A stretch of 64,000 bases of DNA. Source: Sphaerulina vaccinii. Its lineage: Eukaryota; Ascomycota; Dothideomycetes; Mycosphaerellales; Mycosphaerellaceae. Made by a program: the position numbers and the translations under genes. The stretch's first letter is position 1. Each line of letters begins with the position of its first letter. The notes beneath the pieces were generated by a model. The model ran no database searches. It worked only from the letters and a program-made list of their open reading frames with translations, and was not told the DNA's origin. Of the stretch, positions 46,827 to 58,403 are shown one piece after another. The stretch spans positions 806,001 to 870,000 of the forward strand of contig JAKUDP010000002.1 of NCBI GenBank assembly GCA_022570795.1, read 5' to 3'.

Positions 46827-49800
46827 ATGTTCCAGAATCTCTTCCAGAAGGCTACACAGCTGACTGGCATTGATCCTGCAACACTTCCCGGACCTTTAGC
46901 CAACCTCAACTCGTCGAGCTCAGGCAAACCGTCCAAAGCACAGCTGTTCCGCCTCCAGTTCCGGATCCCAGAGACGCAGAATCCATTATACGAGATCACC
47001 GCCGAGCTTACACTACCGACCAAGAGGAAGGACAGCACATCAAAGTCGCAACCAGGCAATTGGGACAAGAACAACTGGGATCGCGAACGAGGCACGCATT
47101 ATACTGGGCAGTTGCATCTGAGTGAACAGTTTCTCTGCTTCTCGACAGTGCAAACGTCCTTTGTGAGCACAGCCAGCACGAGCGCGAGCAGTGGCTTCAC
47201 GGGAAGGACACATGGCACGGGACCAGCTGGCAATGGCTTCACCTTGCCGCTATGCGCTGTGCGTAGAGTCGAAAGATTGCACACGCAAGCGTATCAGTTC
47301 GCGCTAGCTATAACAACCTGGAATGGCTTCGAGGCTGGGGGCGATGGCACACCTGGAGCTCCAGCTCCGCCAAAGCTGACGATACAGCTGGAAGGCAGCC
47401 GACAACAATGCGACCGCTTCTGCGACGGCCTGAAGAGAGGTCTTAGGCAGGGTATCAAGGAGGTCGACAACATGCGAACAGTTGCCCAGGAGTGCTATTC
47501 AGAGTACTTTCTGTACGATGAATTCGGAGACACGCCAGCAGAGAAGAAAGCGGATGGAACTCTTCGCACACCACCAGACACAGGACTGGGTAGCATATTC
47601 AAATACCCAGGCAACTCACGGAAGCTACGAGACAGGAGTAAGATGAAGCTGTGGCATGAGTATCTCAAGGAGAACGGGCGCAACACGACCCTCGTCCGCC
47701 AACCAAACTTTCATCGCCTGATCCGCGTTGGACTGCCTAACCTTCTCAGAGGTGAGATCTGGGAGCTCTCATCTGGCTCATTCTTCTTGCGATTGCAGAA
47801 ACCAAAGATGTACCAAGAAGTGCTAGCCAAGCACGAGGGTGAAGGCTCACTCGCCATTGACGAGATCGAGAAAGATCTCAATCGTAGTCTGCCAGAATAT
47901 GCCGGCTTCCAAAGCGAAGAAGGCATCGGCAGATTGCGACGAGTATTGACCGCATACAGCTGGACGAACACAGACGTCGGCTACTGCCAAGCCATGAACA
48001 TCGTCGTGGCAGCATTATTGATGTACGTAAGTCCACCCCTAGTAGGCATGAATACAGCTAAGTTGTCTCTAGCTATCTCTCTGAAACACAGGCTTTCTAT
48101 CTTCTCTCCATATTGTGCGATCGCTTACTGCCAGGATACTACTCGACTACCATGTACGGCACTTTGCTTGACCAGCGAGTGTTCGAGAGTCTGGTCGAGA
48201 AGACGATGCCGATCATCTGGGATCACCTGGTCAAAAACGATGTGCAACTATCAGTCGTGTCTCTGCCATGGTTCTTGTCACTATACATCAACAGCATGCC
48301 ACTCATTTTCGCCTTCCGCGTGCTGGACGTCTTCTTCCTCGAAGGACCGAAAGTGCTCTTCCAGGTCGGTCTGGCTATCTTGCGAATCAACGGCGAAGAA
48401 CTACTCGACGCTACGGACGATGGGACTTTCATCTCAGTCCTGAAATCATACTTCGCAAGACTAGGCGAGTCAGCACATCCAACATCAGAGAACGAGAAGC
48501 ACCGGGCGATCACCAACTTCCAGGCACTCATGGTGGTCGCCTTTAAGGAGTTCGAGGGCATTACACAGGCCACGATCTCCGAGCAACGTACGAAGCACAA
48601 AGACGCAGTGATGCAGAACATCGAGTCCTTTGCGAAGCGAACGTCGATACGAAATCTTGGTCCAGAGAGCAAGAAGTTGTCAACAAACGATCTCGGCTTC
48701 CTGTATGACAGATTCTATAGCATTCTCTACGAAAGACAGCAACGAGCACAGATGATCCAAGCCGAATCAGATCGCAAGGCGAAATTGGCAAGACAAAGAG
48801 CAAGCGAGCTGGTCACAGGTGTGCCTGGCAATGTACCAGAGATGGGCAGAGTTGCTCTTGGTGCAAGCACGAGTACCATGGACTACGATGCATTCAGAGA
48901 ATTTTTGGCAGGCGTGTCGAGGTGGGCGATCACTGACTCACCCAGCTCGCCAGTCAAGGAAGACAACAACAAACCGAATGGCTATTTCAGCAACACACTA
49001 CGAGGCAAAGCTCTGAACCTATCGCCATGGGGAGCCGGGCCAGAGCCTGCTGATCATGACTTCATGCAGCGACTCTTCGGCAAGTGGGACGTTGATGGCA
49101 TTGGATCACTGTCACTCCAGAATGTCGTGGTTGGTCTGGCTCCTATCAAAGGTGGTCGCGATATTATGGCGAACATTGCGTACTTCTTCGAGCTGTACGA
49201 CGATGATAAGGATGGCAGAGTCGACAGAGAAGGCATACTGCGTATGTCAGAAGCACTTCTATTCTTGGCTCGTAGAGGTCTAGAAGGTGCTGACCTTGTC
49301 CAACACCATGCCGCAACAGGACCGGATGGGATACCGCTGTCCAAGGATGAGCAGTTCTTGTCAGCAGTGTCATCTTTCATCCGGAGATGCTTTGAATACG
49401 CAGATCCTGATCACCCATCACGACAAGGCGAGAAGGATGCTGCTGAAGCTGTGGCTGATATCAAGCTCAGTGAAGACAGCGAAGAAGATGATCTGCTTGT
49501 TGATGAGAAGGAACTCAGACCTACAGACGAGGACCCGTTGGCTAAAGAGCTGGAAACGATTCCAGCCGACAATTCCCTCCTAGCACGGCCTTCACCAAAC
49601 ACATTTGGCCAGACGAAAGCCGTAGCCGCCAACGCAGCTCTCGACCCTTCAAGTCCAGTCCACATCACCCTTCCGACTTTCCGCATGCTCGTCCTAGCAG
49701 ACGAAGCACTTGAATCGTTCTTCGACTCCGGCTTTGCGAACAGCTTCCATTTAGCAGACGCGCCACTACCGAGCACGACTCTTACCAGTCCGACATTCTT

Positions 49801-50254
49801 GAGCCCAACAAGTGGCGAGAAATTCAGCATCCCTGCTCTCAGCCCTGGTGGTCCAGGCGCAGGCATCGTTCCACCTGGAAAGGGCTTACGGGGCATGCTC
49901 GACAACATCGTAACAGACGGTATGAGAGTCGCAGCTGAAGTCAAACGCCGTATGGACGAGGCTCAGAAGGAACTTGATAATCGCGCCAGTACTAGGGGTA
50001 TTGGTCAAGACGACGATGATGATGAGGAAGGTGAAGAGGGAGTCGGTGATTTGCTCGGTGGAGTTGAAGCTGGCGATATAGGAGCTTCGGGGAAGAAGAA
50101 TAGCTTGGAGAGTACTCCTAACTCGAAGGGCAAGGGCAAGGAGCCGGCGAGTCTGCTTGACGAAGGTATTACTGCTGAGCCGGTCAAGAGTAGTGCTGCG
50201 AGTGTGAAGAGTACTGATACGGGTGTTGTTAAGGATACTATGTTTGAACGATAG
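46827..50254 (+). CDS. GRAM-TBC-EF-hand Rab GTPase-activating protein (TBC1D8/9, Gyp2 type)
   Basis: Two exons, 46827-48026 and 48092-50254, 1,120 aa; the 65-bp intron has GTAAGT and acceptor acacag, phase 0. A GRAM-like domain lies at about residues 95-210 ('LSEQFLCFSTVQTSFVS', 'FTLPLCAVRRVERL'). The TBC domain, about 295-500, has the two catalytic fingers: I-x2-D-x2-R at 347-353 (arginine finger R353) and Y-C-Q at 386-388 (glutamine finger Q388). So it should stimulate GTP hydrolysis on a Rab protein in membrane traffic. Near residue 780 a degenerate and then a canonical EF-hand loop ('DDDKDGRVDREG') suggest Ca2+ binding. The C-terminus is disordered with an acidic run ('DDDDDEEGEEG'). This domain order is that of fungal Gyp2/Mdr1 and animal TBC1D8/9. 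The target Rab cannot be told. Confidence 0.88.
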
Positions 50255-50808
50255 ATGTCGTCTGAAAGGCAGCGATTGGCATGGTATGTTATGCAAGTAA
50301 TGTCTTCGACTGAGCTAGACGTGAAATGAAGAATTCTGTAACAAGTATGCGGTGCCAGCGTATTGATAGGCTCTTATATCGTGCCTGCCAAAGTTGAAGT
50401 CGAAGAAGTGTCCAAGCCCAGCCTTGGCACGAAGCAAAAGACCTTGCCCGTCCACTCTCTACAAACCTTCACCAACACCTTAGTTCATCCAAGACTCGAA
50501 GCCCCATCTGGAAGCATCGGCATCGTCGAACCAACTCGGAATAACGTGTCGAGATGGACATATCTCAACGCCAAAAGCGATGATGCCGTGAGATAGTGGC
50601 AGCCCTCCAAGCGCGTCTGAGAACCTGGCATACGCATCAAGAGGGAGGTAGTGCCGTCAGGAGTCCTGAATTCCAGGTCATTCCACTATCTGATCTCGAT
50701 GCAAGTCTTGCTCGCAGACGGTGCAGATCTGTAGCGAGACTGTCCACCTTATCTTGGCCGAGCTGGCCTATCTCAATAGGTCGAAAATTGACCGAGAAGG
50801 ATCTGTTC
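50255..50808. other. Intergenic region upstream of the MFS gene
   Basis: About 550 bp. In-frame sequence extends upstream of the chosen MFS start (from 50596) but is Arg/Ser-rich with no domain, so it is treated as leader. Confidence 0.45.
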
Positions 50809-52436
50809 ATGGCTGCCCATGCCTCATATGTGCCAATACCGCAGTCTGACTATTCTGAGATCCTAGAACAAGACACTGCTTACCAGGGACAGTCACTACC
50901 TGGTAGCTCGACCAATATCTCCACCATGGACAGCATTAAGGGCAAAGTCGTCACGGAAGCAAGCAGCAATTCGGACGAGAGCGAAGCACAGGATGTTCTT
51001 ACATCACCACTGGCGAAGCGCGTGGTGCGCAAGATTGACTTTTGGATCATTCCTCTCTTGTTCGTTACCTACAATTTCAACTTCATGGACAAGACGATTC
51101 TCTCGAGCGCCTCTGTGTTCGGTCTAAAAGGATCTACACACCTAGAAGGAACTAATTATAGCTGGGCGTAAGGACATATGGGAGCCGTTCCGAAGCCTAT
51201 GCTGACAAACAGAATAGGTCATCAATCTTCTACTTCGGCTACCTGTTCTGGGAGTACCCAACGTCCATTCTGATTCAGCGCCTACCAATCGGAAAGTACG
51301 TGGGATTAAACACTGTGTTCTGGGGAATTGTCGTCGCATTGACAGCAGCATGCTCGAACTTCGGAGGACTTATGACTGTGCGCTTCCTTCTCGGTGTGGC
51401 AGAGGCTACCATCTCGCCGGGATTCCTCTTCATCACCTCGATGTGGTATACACGAAGTGAAGTGCCAACGCGAGTGGGTATCTGGTTCGCTGGAAACTCT
51501 CTTGGAGGTGTCATCACCAGCTTTCTGGCTTACGGGCTTGGTCACGTCAAGCATCCACTTGAGCCGTGGCAGTGGATGTTCATCGTGCTCGGAGTGGCCA
51601 CTTTTCTCTGGGGCTTCGTACTTCTATTCATGCTACCGGACAGTATCGCTTCGGCAAAGTTTCTCACAGCAGAAGAGAAAGAATGCGCTGAACAGCGGGT
51701 CATTCTTGCTGGCACAGGAAAGGCCAAGACGACATGGAGGCCAGCTCAGACTCTGGAATGTCTTATGGATCCCAAGACGTTCTTCTTCTTCGCCATATCG
51801 CTTCTTACACAGATCCCGAATGGTGGAACCCAAAACTTCGGCAACTTGGTGCTCAAGGGCTTCGGCTTCACGAGCTTACAGTCCACGCTGATCACGCTTC
51901 CATCGAGCTTCATCTCGTTCTTCTGCATCATCTTGACCGGCCGAGCTGCTGGAAAATGGAGCAACATCAGTCTATTCCTCATCTGCGGTGTTGTTCTCTG
52001 TCCAGTCGCAGGCTCAGCTATTATCTACGCCAGTGGGCCATCGCAAGGAGTGAAGTTGTTTGGCTACTATCTGCTCTCGACCGGCCCTTCCGCTTTGCCT
52101 TTGTCGCTATCGTTGGTCGGCGTCAATTATAAGGGCAGCACGAAGAAGATGAGCATGACAGCTATCTTATTTCTCGCGTACTGCGCGGGTAATATAAGTG
52201 GGCCGCAGTTCTTCAAAGACAGTGAAGAGCCACATTACCCAACGGCATTTCGAGCGATCATGATTTGTTACGCCTTGGTTCTGGTCATGGCGATGGGGCT
52301 GAGGTTCTACCTGAGTTTGGAGAACAAGAGAAGAGATAAGAAGGAAGGGCTTCACAGTGATGCTGTTGTTGAGCATATCAGCGAAAAAGAGGAGCTGACT
52401 GACTGGAACACTCCTGGGTTTAGATACAGGATGTGA
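50809..52436 (+). CDS. MFS transporter, allantoate/Dal5 (anion:cation symporter) family
   Basis: Two exons, 50809-51167 and 51218-52436, 525 aa; the 50-bp intron has GTAAGG, branch gctgac and acceptor aatag. Start chosen at 'MAAHASYVPIPQSDY'; 'MDSIKGK' at about 50928 is an alternative. A polar, Ser/Glu-rich N-terminus of ~75 residues precedes 'RKIDFWIIPLLFVTYNFNFMDKTILSSASVFGL', the first helix of Dal5-type carriers. The loop 'RFLLGVAEATISPGFLFITSMWYTRSE' carries the family signature (R-x-L-L-G-x-x-E-A...P-G...W-Y). About 12 helices follow, with a central loop near residues 300-325. Relatives take up allantoate, nicotinate, pantothenate, tartrate or similar organic anions across the plasma membrane; substrate not predictable here. 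Confidence 0.85.
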
Positions 52437-52639
52437 GCGGTTCGTATGTCAACAACATCGCAAGCCATAGCTATCTAAACAATGACTTTACTTCCGCCGA
52501 TTCCGTCAAGAACATATCAGTAATCTTGAACCTCGCTCTCAACGGACCCGAAACTGCAAATATCGCTGACGTAATGCTCTTGAGCTGATAAATGCCATTG
52601 CACTTCCACTCGCCTCCTTCCATTAATAACAATCACAAC

Positions 52640-53404
52640 ATGGCACGAATCCTCATCACAGGCTCAGCGGACGGCATTGGCGCACTAGCAGCCAAAGAAC
52701 TAGCAAAACGCGGCCACGAAGTCCACCTCCACGCAAGATCACAAGCGCGAGCAGAAGATGCCAAGAAGAACTGTCCTCAAGCAACCAACTGCTTCATCGC
52801 AGACCTCGCAAACATGGAAGAAGTCAAAAAGCTAGCAGAAGACGTAAAAGCTACTGGCCCCTTCGATAGCATTGTCCATAATGCCGGCATCATGCGAGGC
52901 GTCGGTGGCAAAACCGCTCCAAACGCGAACTATGGACTACTTTTCGCCACGAATACGCTGGCTCCGTATGTTCTTACATCACTGATTGCGGGACATTCGA
53001 AGCGATATGTGTTTCTGGGAAGTCAGATGCACGCTGGAGGTGATGGGTCACTCAAGAATGTTATGGATTGTGGATATGGTGATAGCAAGTTGCATGATAT
53101 TATGCTCGCGTTTGGTTTTGCGAGACATTTGAAGAGTCAGGGAGTTGAGGAGAGTAATGTGTTGGATCCTGGTTGGGTACCTACGAAGATGGGTGGTGCG
53201 GGAGCACCTGATGATATTAATGCTTCTGTCAAGACGTATGTTGCGTTGGCAGAAGGTATTGGCAGGAGTGGAGAGTATTGGGGTCCTGGAGCGCAGCAGG
53301 ATAGACGATATCAGCCTGCTGCTGGGGATGAGGCTAAGCAGGACAAGTTGATGGCGGAACTTGCGAAGATTAGTGGTGTCAAGTTTCCTGGTTCGAAGCT
53401 ATAA
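52640..53404 (+). CDS. Short-chain dehydrogenase/reductase (SDR)
   Basis: Single exon, 254 aa from 'MARILITG' at 52640 (an in-frame ATG at 52592 would add 16 polar residues; the cofactor motif sits best at the shorter N-terminus, in context aacATGgc). Rossmann motif T-G-S-A-D-G-I-G at residues 8-15, 'HARSQ' suggests NADP preference (Arg after the second strand), N-A-G ('HNAGIM') after the fourth strand, and active site S...Y-G-D-S-K. 'DPGWVPTKMGG' matches the segment after the active site that is usually PG-x-V-x-T. A classical SDR; substrate unknown. It lies 200 bp downstream of the MFS carrier on the same strand. Confidence 0.8.
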   Translation: MARILITGSADGIGALAAKELAKRGHEVHLHARSQARAEDAKKNCPQATNCFIADLANMEEVKKLAEDVKATGPFDSIVHNAGIMRGVGGKTAPNANYGLLFATNTLAPYVLTSLIAGHSKRYVFLGSQMHAGGDGSLKNVMDCGYGDSKLHDIMLAFGFARHLKSQGVEESNVLDPGWVPTKMGGAGAPDDINASVKTYVALAEGIGRSGEYWGPGAQQDRRYQPAAGDEAKQDKLMAELAKISGVKFPGSKL

Positions 53405-53431
53405 GTTCGTCATGTACTTTTATGCTCCAAG

Positions 53432-54457
53432 CTAAAGCCAGCCAACGAGCACTACTTCCCTCCCGTGCTGATCGAGTATTGCTGCTGCGACGTCTCCATC
53501 TGTACTATTCATCCCATTGACAACTTCAAGTTCCTCTCGACTCGTGCCAGGGTGATGCTTGATGGCGATTCTTCCCAGCTCTGTACCTTTGGCTAAAGAC
53601 CTCAAACATGGAACCACGGTGACTGCCACCTTCTCCTGCAAGTTCGAGTTCCTGATCTTCTCCTCCCGTGAGGATCCTGAATGATAGTGATGACTGCGTA
53701 GGAAGCGCTGATAGTCTCGGGGTCGAGGAGGCAGATCAAACAACGTGTCTAGCACAATGATCAAGCTCCGAAGCTTCGGAAGCTGGTGCATGATTTTGGA
53801 AAGGCTCTTTTCACAATTGGAGATGTGTTCAGGTTTGACTTCGAAGCTGTGCTCTTGATCCCGAAGTCCTCCATACAGTGGTCGGAATGAGAGCTTGATG
53901 TGGAACTCCAGATTCCTGATGTTTAATGCAAGAAGAGGGTGTAGCTGTTCGAACATGTTGGCTGCCATAGCTGGCAGAAGTGCTGCGGGCTTAGTGATTC
54001 TTATGGTGTTGACTTCGAAGTATGTTTCGATCACTGGAGGCAAAGTGTTTGGCGCAGTCGCGGAAAGCCGTCGTGTCAACGAGAGTCGCTTGATCAGATT
54101 CTCGGTGAATTTGTCCTGGTCCAAGACGCCGTTACATGCTCTCCAAGAAGTCGATATTCTCCTTATGATGGACGGCCTTTGTGGCTGATCATGGTCCAGT
54201 ACGCTATCAGTTCGTCTTTCAGAGAGCATGTATGCATCATATGCTAAGTCCTGAATTTCGGAGAGATAATCAGAAGCATCGTGCTGAGTGAGATCTTGCG
54301 GCTTTTGTGAAAGCTGAGTGGATAGATGCTCAGCCAGCTTCTTTTGATTGTGCTTGCGAGACTTGACCGGTTCGTGCCCATTTTCAATGCTCTGGGATAG
54401 TCCCTCCTTCACCCCACATAGCTGGTCACCTTGCAGCACACATTGGATGCACGCCAT
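53432..54457 (-). CDS. Hypothetical protein (341 aa)
   Basis: Single-exon minus-strand frame with good codon use, from ATG 54457 to a stop at 53432, convergent with the SDR gene and only 27 bp from its stop. The N-terminal 120 residues are polar and Gln/Ser/Lys-rich; the middle reads like an alpha/beta segment ('NTIRITKPAALLPAMAANMFEQLHPLLALNIRNLEFHI' in part, 'LPKLRSLIIVLDTLFDLPPRPRD'), reminiscent of fungal proteins that score residues along a strand-turn pattern after an F-box. No F-box is evident. No signal peptide or membrane helix. The start could be further upstream since a frame also runs 54409-54594. Confidence 0.5.
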   Translation of the reverse strand: MACIQCVLQGDQLCGVKEGLSQSIENGHEPVKSRKHNQKKLAEHLSTQLSQKPQDLTQHDASDYLSEIQDLAYDAYMLSERRTDSVLDHDQPQRPSIIRRISTSWRACNGVLDQDKFTENLIKRLSLTRRLSATAPNTLPPVIETYFEVNTIRITKPAALLPAMAANMFEQLHPLLALNIRNLEFHIKLSFRPLYGGLRDQEHSFEVKPEHISNCEKSLSKIMHQLPKLRSLIIVLDTLFDLPPRPRDYQRFLRSHHYHSGSSREEKIRNSNLQEKVAVTVVPCLRSLAKGTELGRIAIKHHPGTSREELEVVNGMNSTDGDVAAAILDQHGREVVLVGWL

Positions 54458-55339
54458 GGAGGCATAGCGAAGGGCATGGCTTGGAGATCTGGACTCATGG
54501 TTGTATGTATCGCTCCTTGGTAAGCTTTGACTTTAAGCTCATCTTGTTGGTAGCTCCCTGATCCATGTCGGCAGGCTTCAATTCCAGATGCCATGGCCAG
54601 GAGAAGGACATTCGAACCGCGATCATGTTGCGTTCGCGTTTTTCGCGCACTCGGGCCTGTGTTTCATGTCATCGTGAAGACCTTTGAAAAGCATGAGTTC
54701 CTTGCAGTGCTATGTGAGCCCAGAGTCGCCTATCATATGCTTCGGAAATACAAAAGCCACGGCCGGTACCTGCATATATTACTGGTCAGGCTGGACATTT
54801 GCGAGAACGAACTTCGGAGAAATTCGCCAGGAGTTCGCTGTCTCATCAACAATCAGATTATATCAAGAGCAACTGTCAGGCTCGATGGGACCGAGACGAT
54901 TCGATCCGTTTTTCGAGCTGGCTAGAGTACTTGCCAACTTTTGCCTGAGATTTTGGACCAGAGGGCATGTTCGTCAAGTGCCGAGCATCTTCGAGATTCG
55001 GCCTGGTTGTCTCCACCGACTCCGTCCTGATCGTGCCTGCCTTCTGAAGACCATACTGGCGATCGACGACCAGGGCAAGTAGCTCATGTAGACGTTCTTG
55101 GGTTCACAGAGAAGGTGTTGCAAACTTGCACCAGTCAAGCAAGACGACGTCGGACTCATTGCCGCCACCCTAACCCCTTTCAGAAATAGACCCAAAACAC
55201 CTCCACGTCTGACGTCTTTGTTGCTTAGAAATAACAACATCATCGTCAAGCTGAGCTCACACTCGCAGGAGTATTTCCCGCGTAGCAGTCAGCAGGCAAG
55301 AAGCGGAGAGAGCTCTTTCGAAGCACCACTCTGTCTTGC
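54458..55339. other. Intergenic region with weak coding potential
   Basis: About 880 bp between divergent genes. The only frame of interest is at 54684-55082, listed separately. The rest holds short conflicting frames and the GST promoter. Confidence 0.4.
54684..55082 (+). CDS. Possible small hypothetical protein (132 aa)
   Basis: A + strand frame with reasonable composition ('NFGEIRQEFAVSSTIRLYQEQL', 'FDPFFELARVLANFCLRF'). It has no known domain, no signal peptide and no clear promoter, and it overlaps other short frames. It may be a real small gene, part of a spliced gene, or chance. Listed for completeness. Confidence 0.2.
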   Translation: MKSMSSLQCYVSPESPIICFGNTKATAGTCIYYWSGWTFARTNFGEIRQEFAVSSTIRLYQEQLSGSMGPRRFDPFFELARVLANFCLRFWTRGHVRQVPSIFEIRPGCLHRLRPDRACLLKTILAIDDQGK

Positions 55340-56426
55340 ATGAGGTCCATCTATGGGTTGGTCCTCTTTCTCCTCCTCGCCTTCATGTTCCGATCTCCTC
55401 TTCTCCGTGTACAGCAAACCGCGGGCCATTTGATCAAGAACGCGTCTCTCGTGATCTCTTCCACCTTCTCAACCACAGCTATACGAAAGCAGAACTTTGA
55501 TACCATGTCTGATCGACCCAATGGACTAATCGCTAAGAGCGGCCTCGAGCTGTTGACATTTGGCACACCGAATGGTAAGTGACCACATCCCACCTCCTCA
55601 AATAATCGCGTAGTATAGATACTAACATTATGCAGGCCACAAGGCGAGCATAATCCTCGAGGAGTTGAAAGAGGCATACGGCAAGCCGGACTATGTATAC
55701 CAAAGCATCAACATCGGCCAAAACATACAGAAAGAGCAATGGTTCACAGACAAAGGTCCAAATGGACGAATTCCAGTCTTGATCGACCATGATAAGGGCG
55801 ATCTGGGTATCATGGAGGGTGCTGCTATCTTGACCTACCTGACACGACACTTTGACCCTGAGCACAAGTTTTCCTTCACGGAGGATCCAGAGCTATCACT
55901 GGCTGAGCAGTGGGTAGCATGGCAGCATGGTGGACTTGGTCCAATGCAGGGACAGGCGAATCAGTGAGTAGAAATGGACACGGTGTGAGCAGTATCAATG
56001 CTGATGATGTGATTCTGCAGCTTCTATCGCCTTGCAAAGGAACGCATCGCATACCCAACTCAACGCTACGTCGGCGAGACTGAACGTCTCTATGGTGTTC
56101 TCGACGCCCGCCTGAAGGGTCGCGAGTACCTCGTTGGTGACAAGTACTCCATCGCAGACATTGCCAACTTCTCATGGGTCAACGTAGCCTACTTCGCAGG
56201 CGTTGATCTCGCGAAATTCCCGAATTTGCACAAGTGGTGGGAGAGAATCAATGCTCGACCTGCTGTGAAGAAGGGTGTAGCTGTGCCAAGCGAGTCACAG
56301 ATCACGAATGAGGCATATCAACGTAGGTTGAAGGAAGAAGATGGCTTCAAGGGCAAAGAGGATGAGTTGAAGCAGCATTTGAAGAAGGCACAGGAGCAGT
56401 ATGATTATAAGTTCTCTACTCCTTGA
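55340..56426 (+). CDS. Glutathione S-transferase (Ure2/GstA-like)
   Basis: Three exons: 55340-55574, 55636-55963, 56021-56426. Introns of 61 bp (GTAAGT...GCAG) and 57 bp (GTGAGT...GCAG) both keep frame: 'FGTPNG|HKASIILEELKEAYG' and 'GQANH|FYRLAKERI'. The N-terminal thioredoxin-like domain has 'TPNGHKASI', 'GRIPVLIDHD' (cis-Pro) and 'ILTYLTRHFDP' (usually E-S/x-x-I); the C-terminal helical domain has 'LVGDKYSIADIANFSWV' with the N-capping Asp. This is the Ure2p/YfcG-like class that uses glutathione on electrophiles or disulfides. The usual start is 'MSDRPNGL' at 55505. The frame is open back to ATG 55340 and would add 55 residues with a hydrophobic helix and then a basic Ser/Thr stretch, a possible signal anchor or mitochondrial leader. 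Confidence 0.85.
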
Positions 56427-56503
56427 TTGTTCTGAGTGAGATGTGTGTGCAGAGGTTGCAACGGCAGAAGAGACATAGAATGCTGAGACGTCTACAAAAC
56501 CTC

Positions 56504-57712
56504 CTAGTTGATATATATCCCTTCCATCCCGATATCAGCATTCACAGTATCGTTCAAACTGTTCAATAAATCCCCAACATAATTCTCCGCATTGATACCC
56601 TTCGCATACGTGCTATTCCACTCCTGCACGACGTCCTTCACAATCTCTATTCCAGCACGATAGATGTTCTCTATCGAGATCGCAAAGCCCTCTTGACTTG
56701 CTTCCAGTAGGTGGAAAGTCTCAGTTTCTCCGGGTGGCGCACGATCAAAGTCCGAAGCGGTTCTCATGATAATGATTCGGCTGAAGTCGAGCTTTCCAGC
56801 TAAATCGCCGCGTAGGAGGGCTTCGAGTGTTGCGTTGTCTTCTTGTTGAGAATTACAGTAGTTTCCGCTACCGTTTGTGAGAAGTTTTGTATAGGCTGAG
56901 AAGGCTTCTCCGAGGACTGAGCCGGACCAGTAGACGTTTGAGGTTCCGGAGTCGCATTCGACGACTGTGGGCGGATCTTGAGCTGGGGAGTAACCGTACG
57001 TGGATCGATAGGCTTGGGCTGCGGCCGTGTCGTTGAGAGTAGCTTTCTTGGCGACCTCGACTGCACGGAGCTTTAAGTTGTTGTTTAGTTCGAAGACTTC
57101 AGTGCCGTAGATTGAGCCAGGATAGTTAGATGCTACGACAGGCGCGTCTGGAAGGTAGGAGTCCTGAGGCACGTAGCCGGATGTCCATTTCGTGGGGACT
57201 TGCGAGCGGTCGAACTCGTATTGGAGATCGAATTGTATGGCGTAGCGAGCGAGGTTGATGCTGCCTGTTGTGCCGACATGTGGGTTGACACCGCCAATGC
57301 CAGCGATAAGGAAGTAGGTGGATGTTAGGTCGAAGGAGCTTGACAGCCAGAGTGCCATGATCGAGGCGGCAGCATTGATCTCTCCTTCGCCAACTGTGAA
57401 CTGACAGACATCACCAGAGGCTGTACAGTGAGCATCAGGAAAGAGTGGCGAGAAGCCCGGGACGGTGATGTTCTTAGCCAGGAGGTCGATATCTGGTCGA
57501 CCATACCAGGTCTCCTCCTCGCTGTCGAACATGCTGACGATGAACAGCTTCGGCGTGATGATTTCGTTGCATGTCGTTGAGGCTGAAGATCTTGTTCTCA
57601 GAGCTTGTTGTCTTGTCTGCAGTGACCGCTTTGGCTTGACTCCATGGCGAAGGGCTGGCACAGTCGCAGCTAGAGCTTCAGTGAGCAGTAATGAGAAGGA
57701 CAAGAAGCGCAT
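56504..57712 (-). CDS. Purine nucleoside permease-type secreted protein (NUP family)
   Basis: Single exon, 402 aa, ATG at 57712. Signal peptide 'MRFLSFSLLLTEALA'. The mature part matches the NUP family (fungal purine nucleoside permeases, related to nucleoside phosphorylase folds): 'TPKLFIVSMFDSEEETWYG' at its start, 'AHCTASGDVCQFTVGEGEINAAASIMAL', 'YFLIAGIGGVNPHVGTTGSINLARYAIQFDLQYE', 'ECDSGTSNVYWSGSVLGE' and 'IIIMRTASDFDRAPPG'. Length agrees with the family. Members were first described as nucleoside uptake proteins, but the sequence shows no multiple membrane helices, so an enzyme or binding role at the cell surface is as likely. Several N-x-S/T sites fit secretion. It is convergent with the GST gene (about 75 bp apart). 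Confidence 0.85.
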   Translation of the reverse strand: MRFLSFSLLLTEALAATVPALRHGVKPKRSLQTRQQALRTRSSASTTCNEIITPKLFIVSMFDSEEETWYGRPDIDLLAKNITVPGFSPLFPDAHCTASGDVCQFTVGEGEINAAASIMALWLSSSFDLTSTYFLIAGIGGVNPHVGTTGSINLARYAIQFDLQYEFDRSQVPTKWTSGYVPQDSYLPDAPVVASNYPGSIYGTEVFELNNNLKLRAVEVAKKATLNDTAAAQAYRSTYGYSPAQDPPTVVECDSGTSNVYWSGSVLGEAFSAYTKLLTNGSGNYCNSQQEDNATLEALLRGDLAGKLDFSRIIIMRTASDFDRAPPGETETFHLLEASQEGFAISIENIYRAGIEIVKDVVQEWNSTYAKGINAENYVGDLLNSLNDTVNADIGMEGIYIN

Positions 57713-58403
57713 ACTGATTAGCTAAGCTCTTGCCAATGAATACACAAAAGAAGAGGTTATTGTCCGGATACTTCTATAGGTTCTGATATATCCCAGACCC
57801 ATGCTGGCCCACTTTGCCGAAGCGTGGTCGAAGCGTGGCTGAAGCGCGATAAGGGCAACGAATTGCATCGCATTGGCCTTGATAGGCGCCATATCTGGTC
57901 AACATTGCGTACCTGCATTGAGAAACGACTCCGAACTCGGCGTATGCGAGATAGATGCAATGGCCGCAGTGGTAATCAGGTTCTTGGGTCAGCGCGGAGC
58001 CCAGGCGAGATGCGGCCGCCTTCTTGCGAGTCGAGTGGAGCAGCATGGCGTGACGTTCTCCGAGAACAAGAGCACTCATCTCTTGCCATTGTCACTCTGG
58101 TCAAAAGATGTCGGTGAATGATGCTGGCGATGGAGGGAGTGAAGTGTGGTTGTCCAAGCAAAAGGTTTGAATGATCGGCAGGCGCGGCGCGTCTTCCACT
58201 TCACGTTCATCTCTCCCCTGCAAATGCGACACGTTCTTCCAGACAATCTCAGACATTTTCTTTAACTTCGCTCCTTTCTGACTCTCCAGGACCACGACGA
58301 CGCGCCTTCCACCCGATTCCGCTCCCTTCAACTCTAGCATCACCGACTCGACATACACATACAGAACCGCAATCCGCAGCCTTCCGACTCGAAACCATAC
58401 GCG
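57713..58403. other. Divergent promoter region
   Basis: About 690 bp between the minus-strand NUP gene and the plus-strand DUF7918-type gene; it should hold both promoters. Overlapping frames on both strands are not convincing. A C/T-rich leader precedes 58404. Confidence 0.5.
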
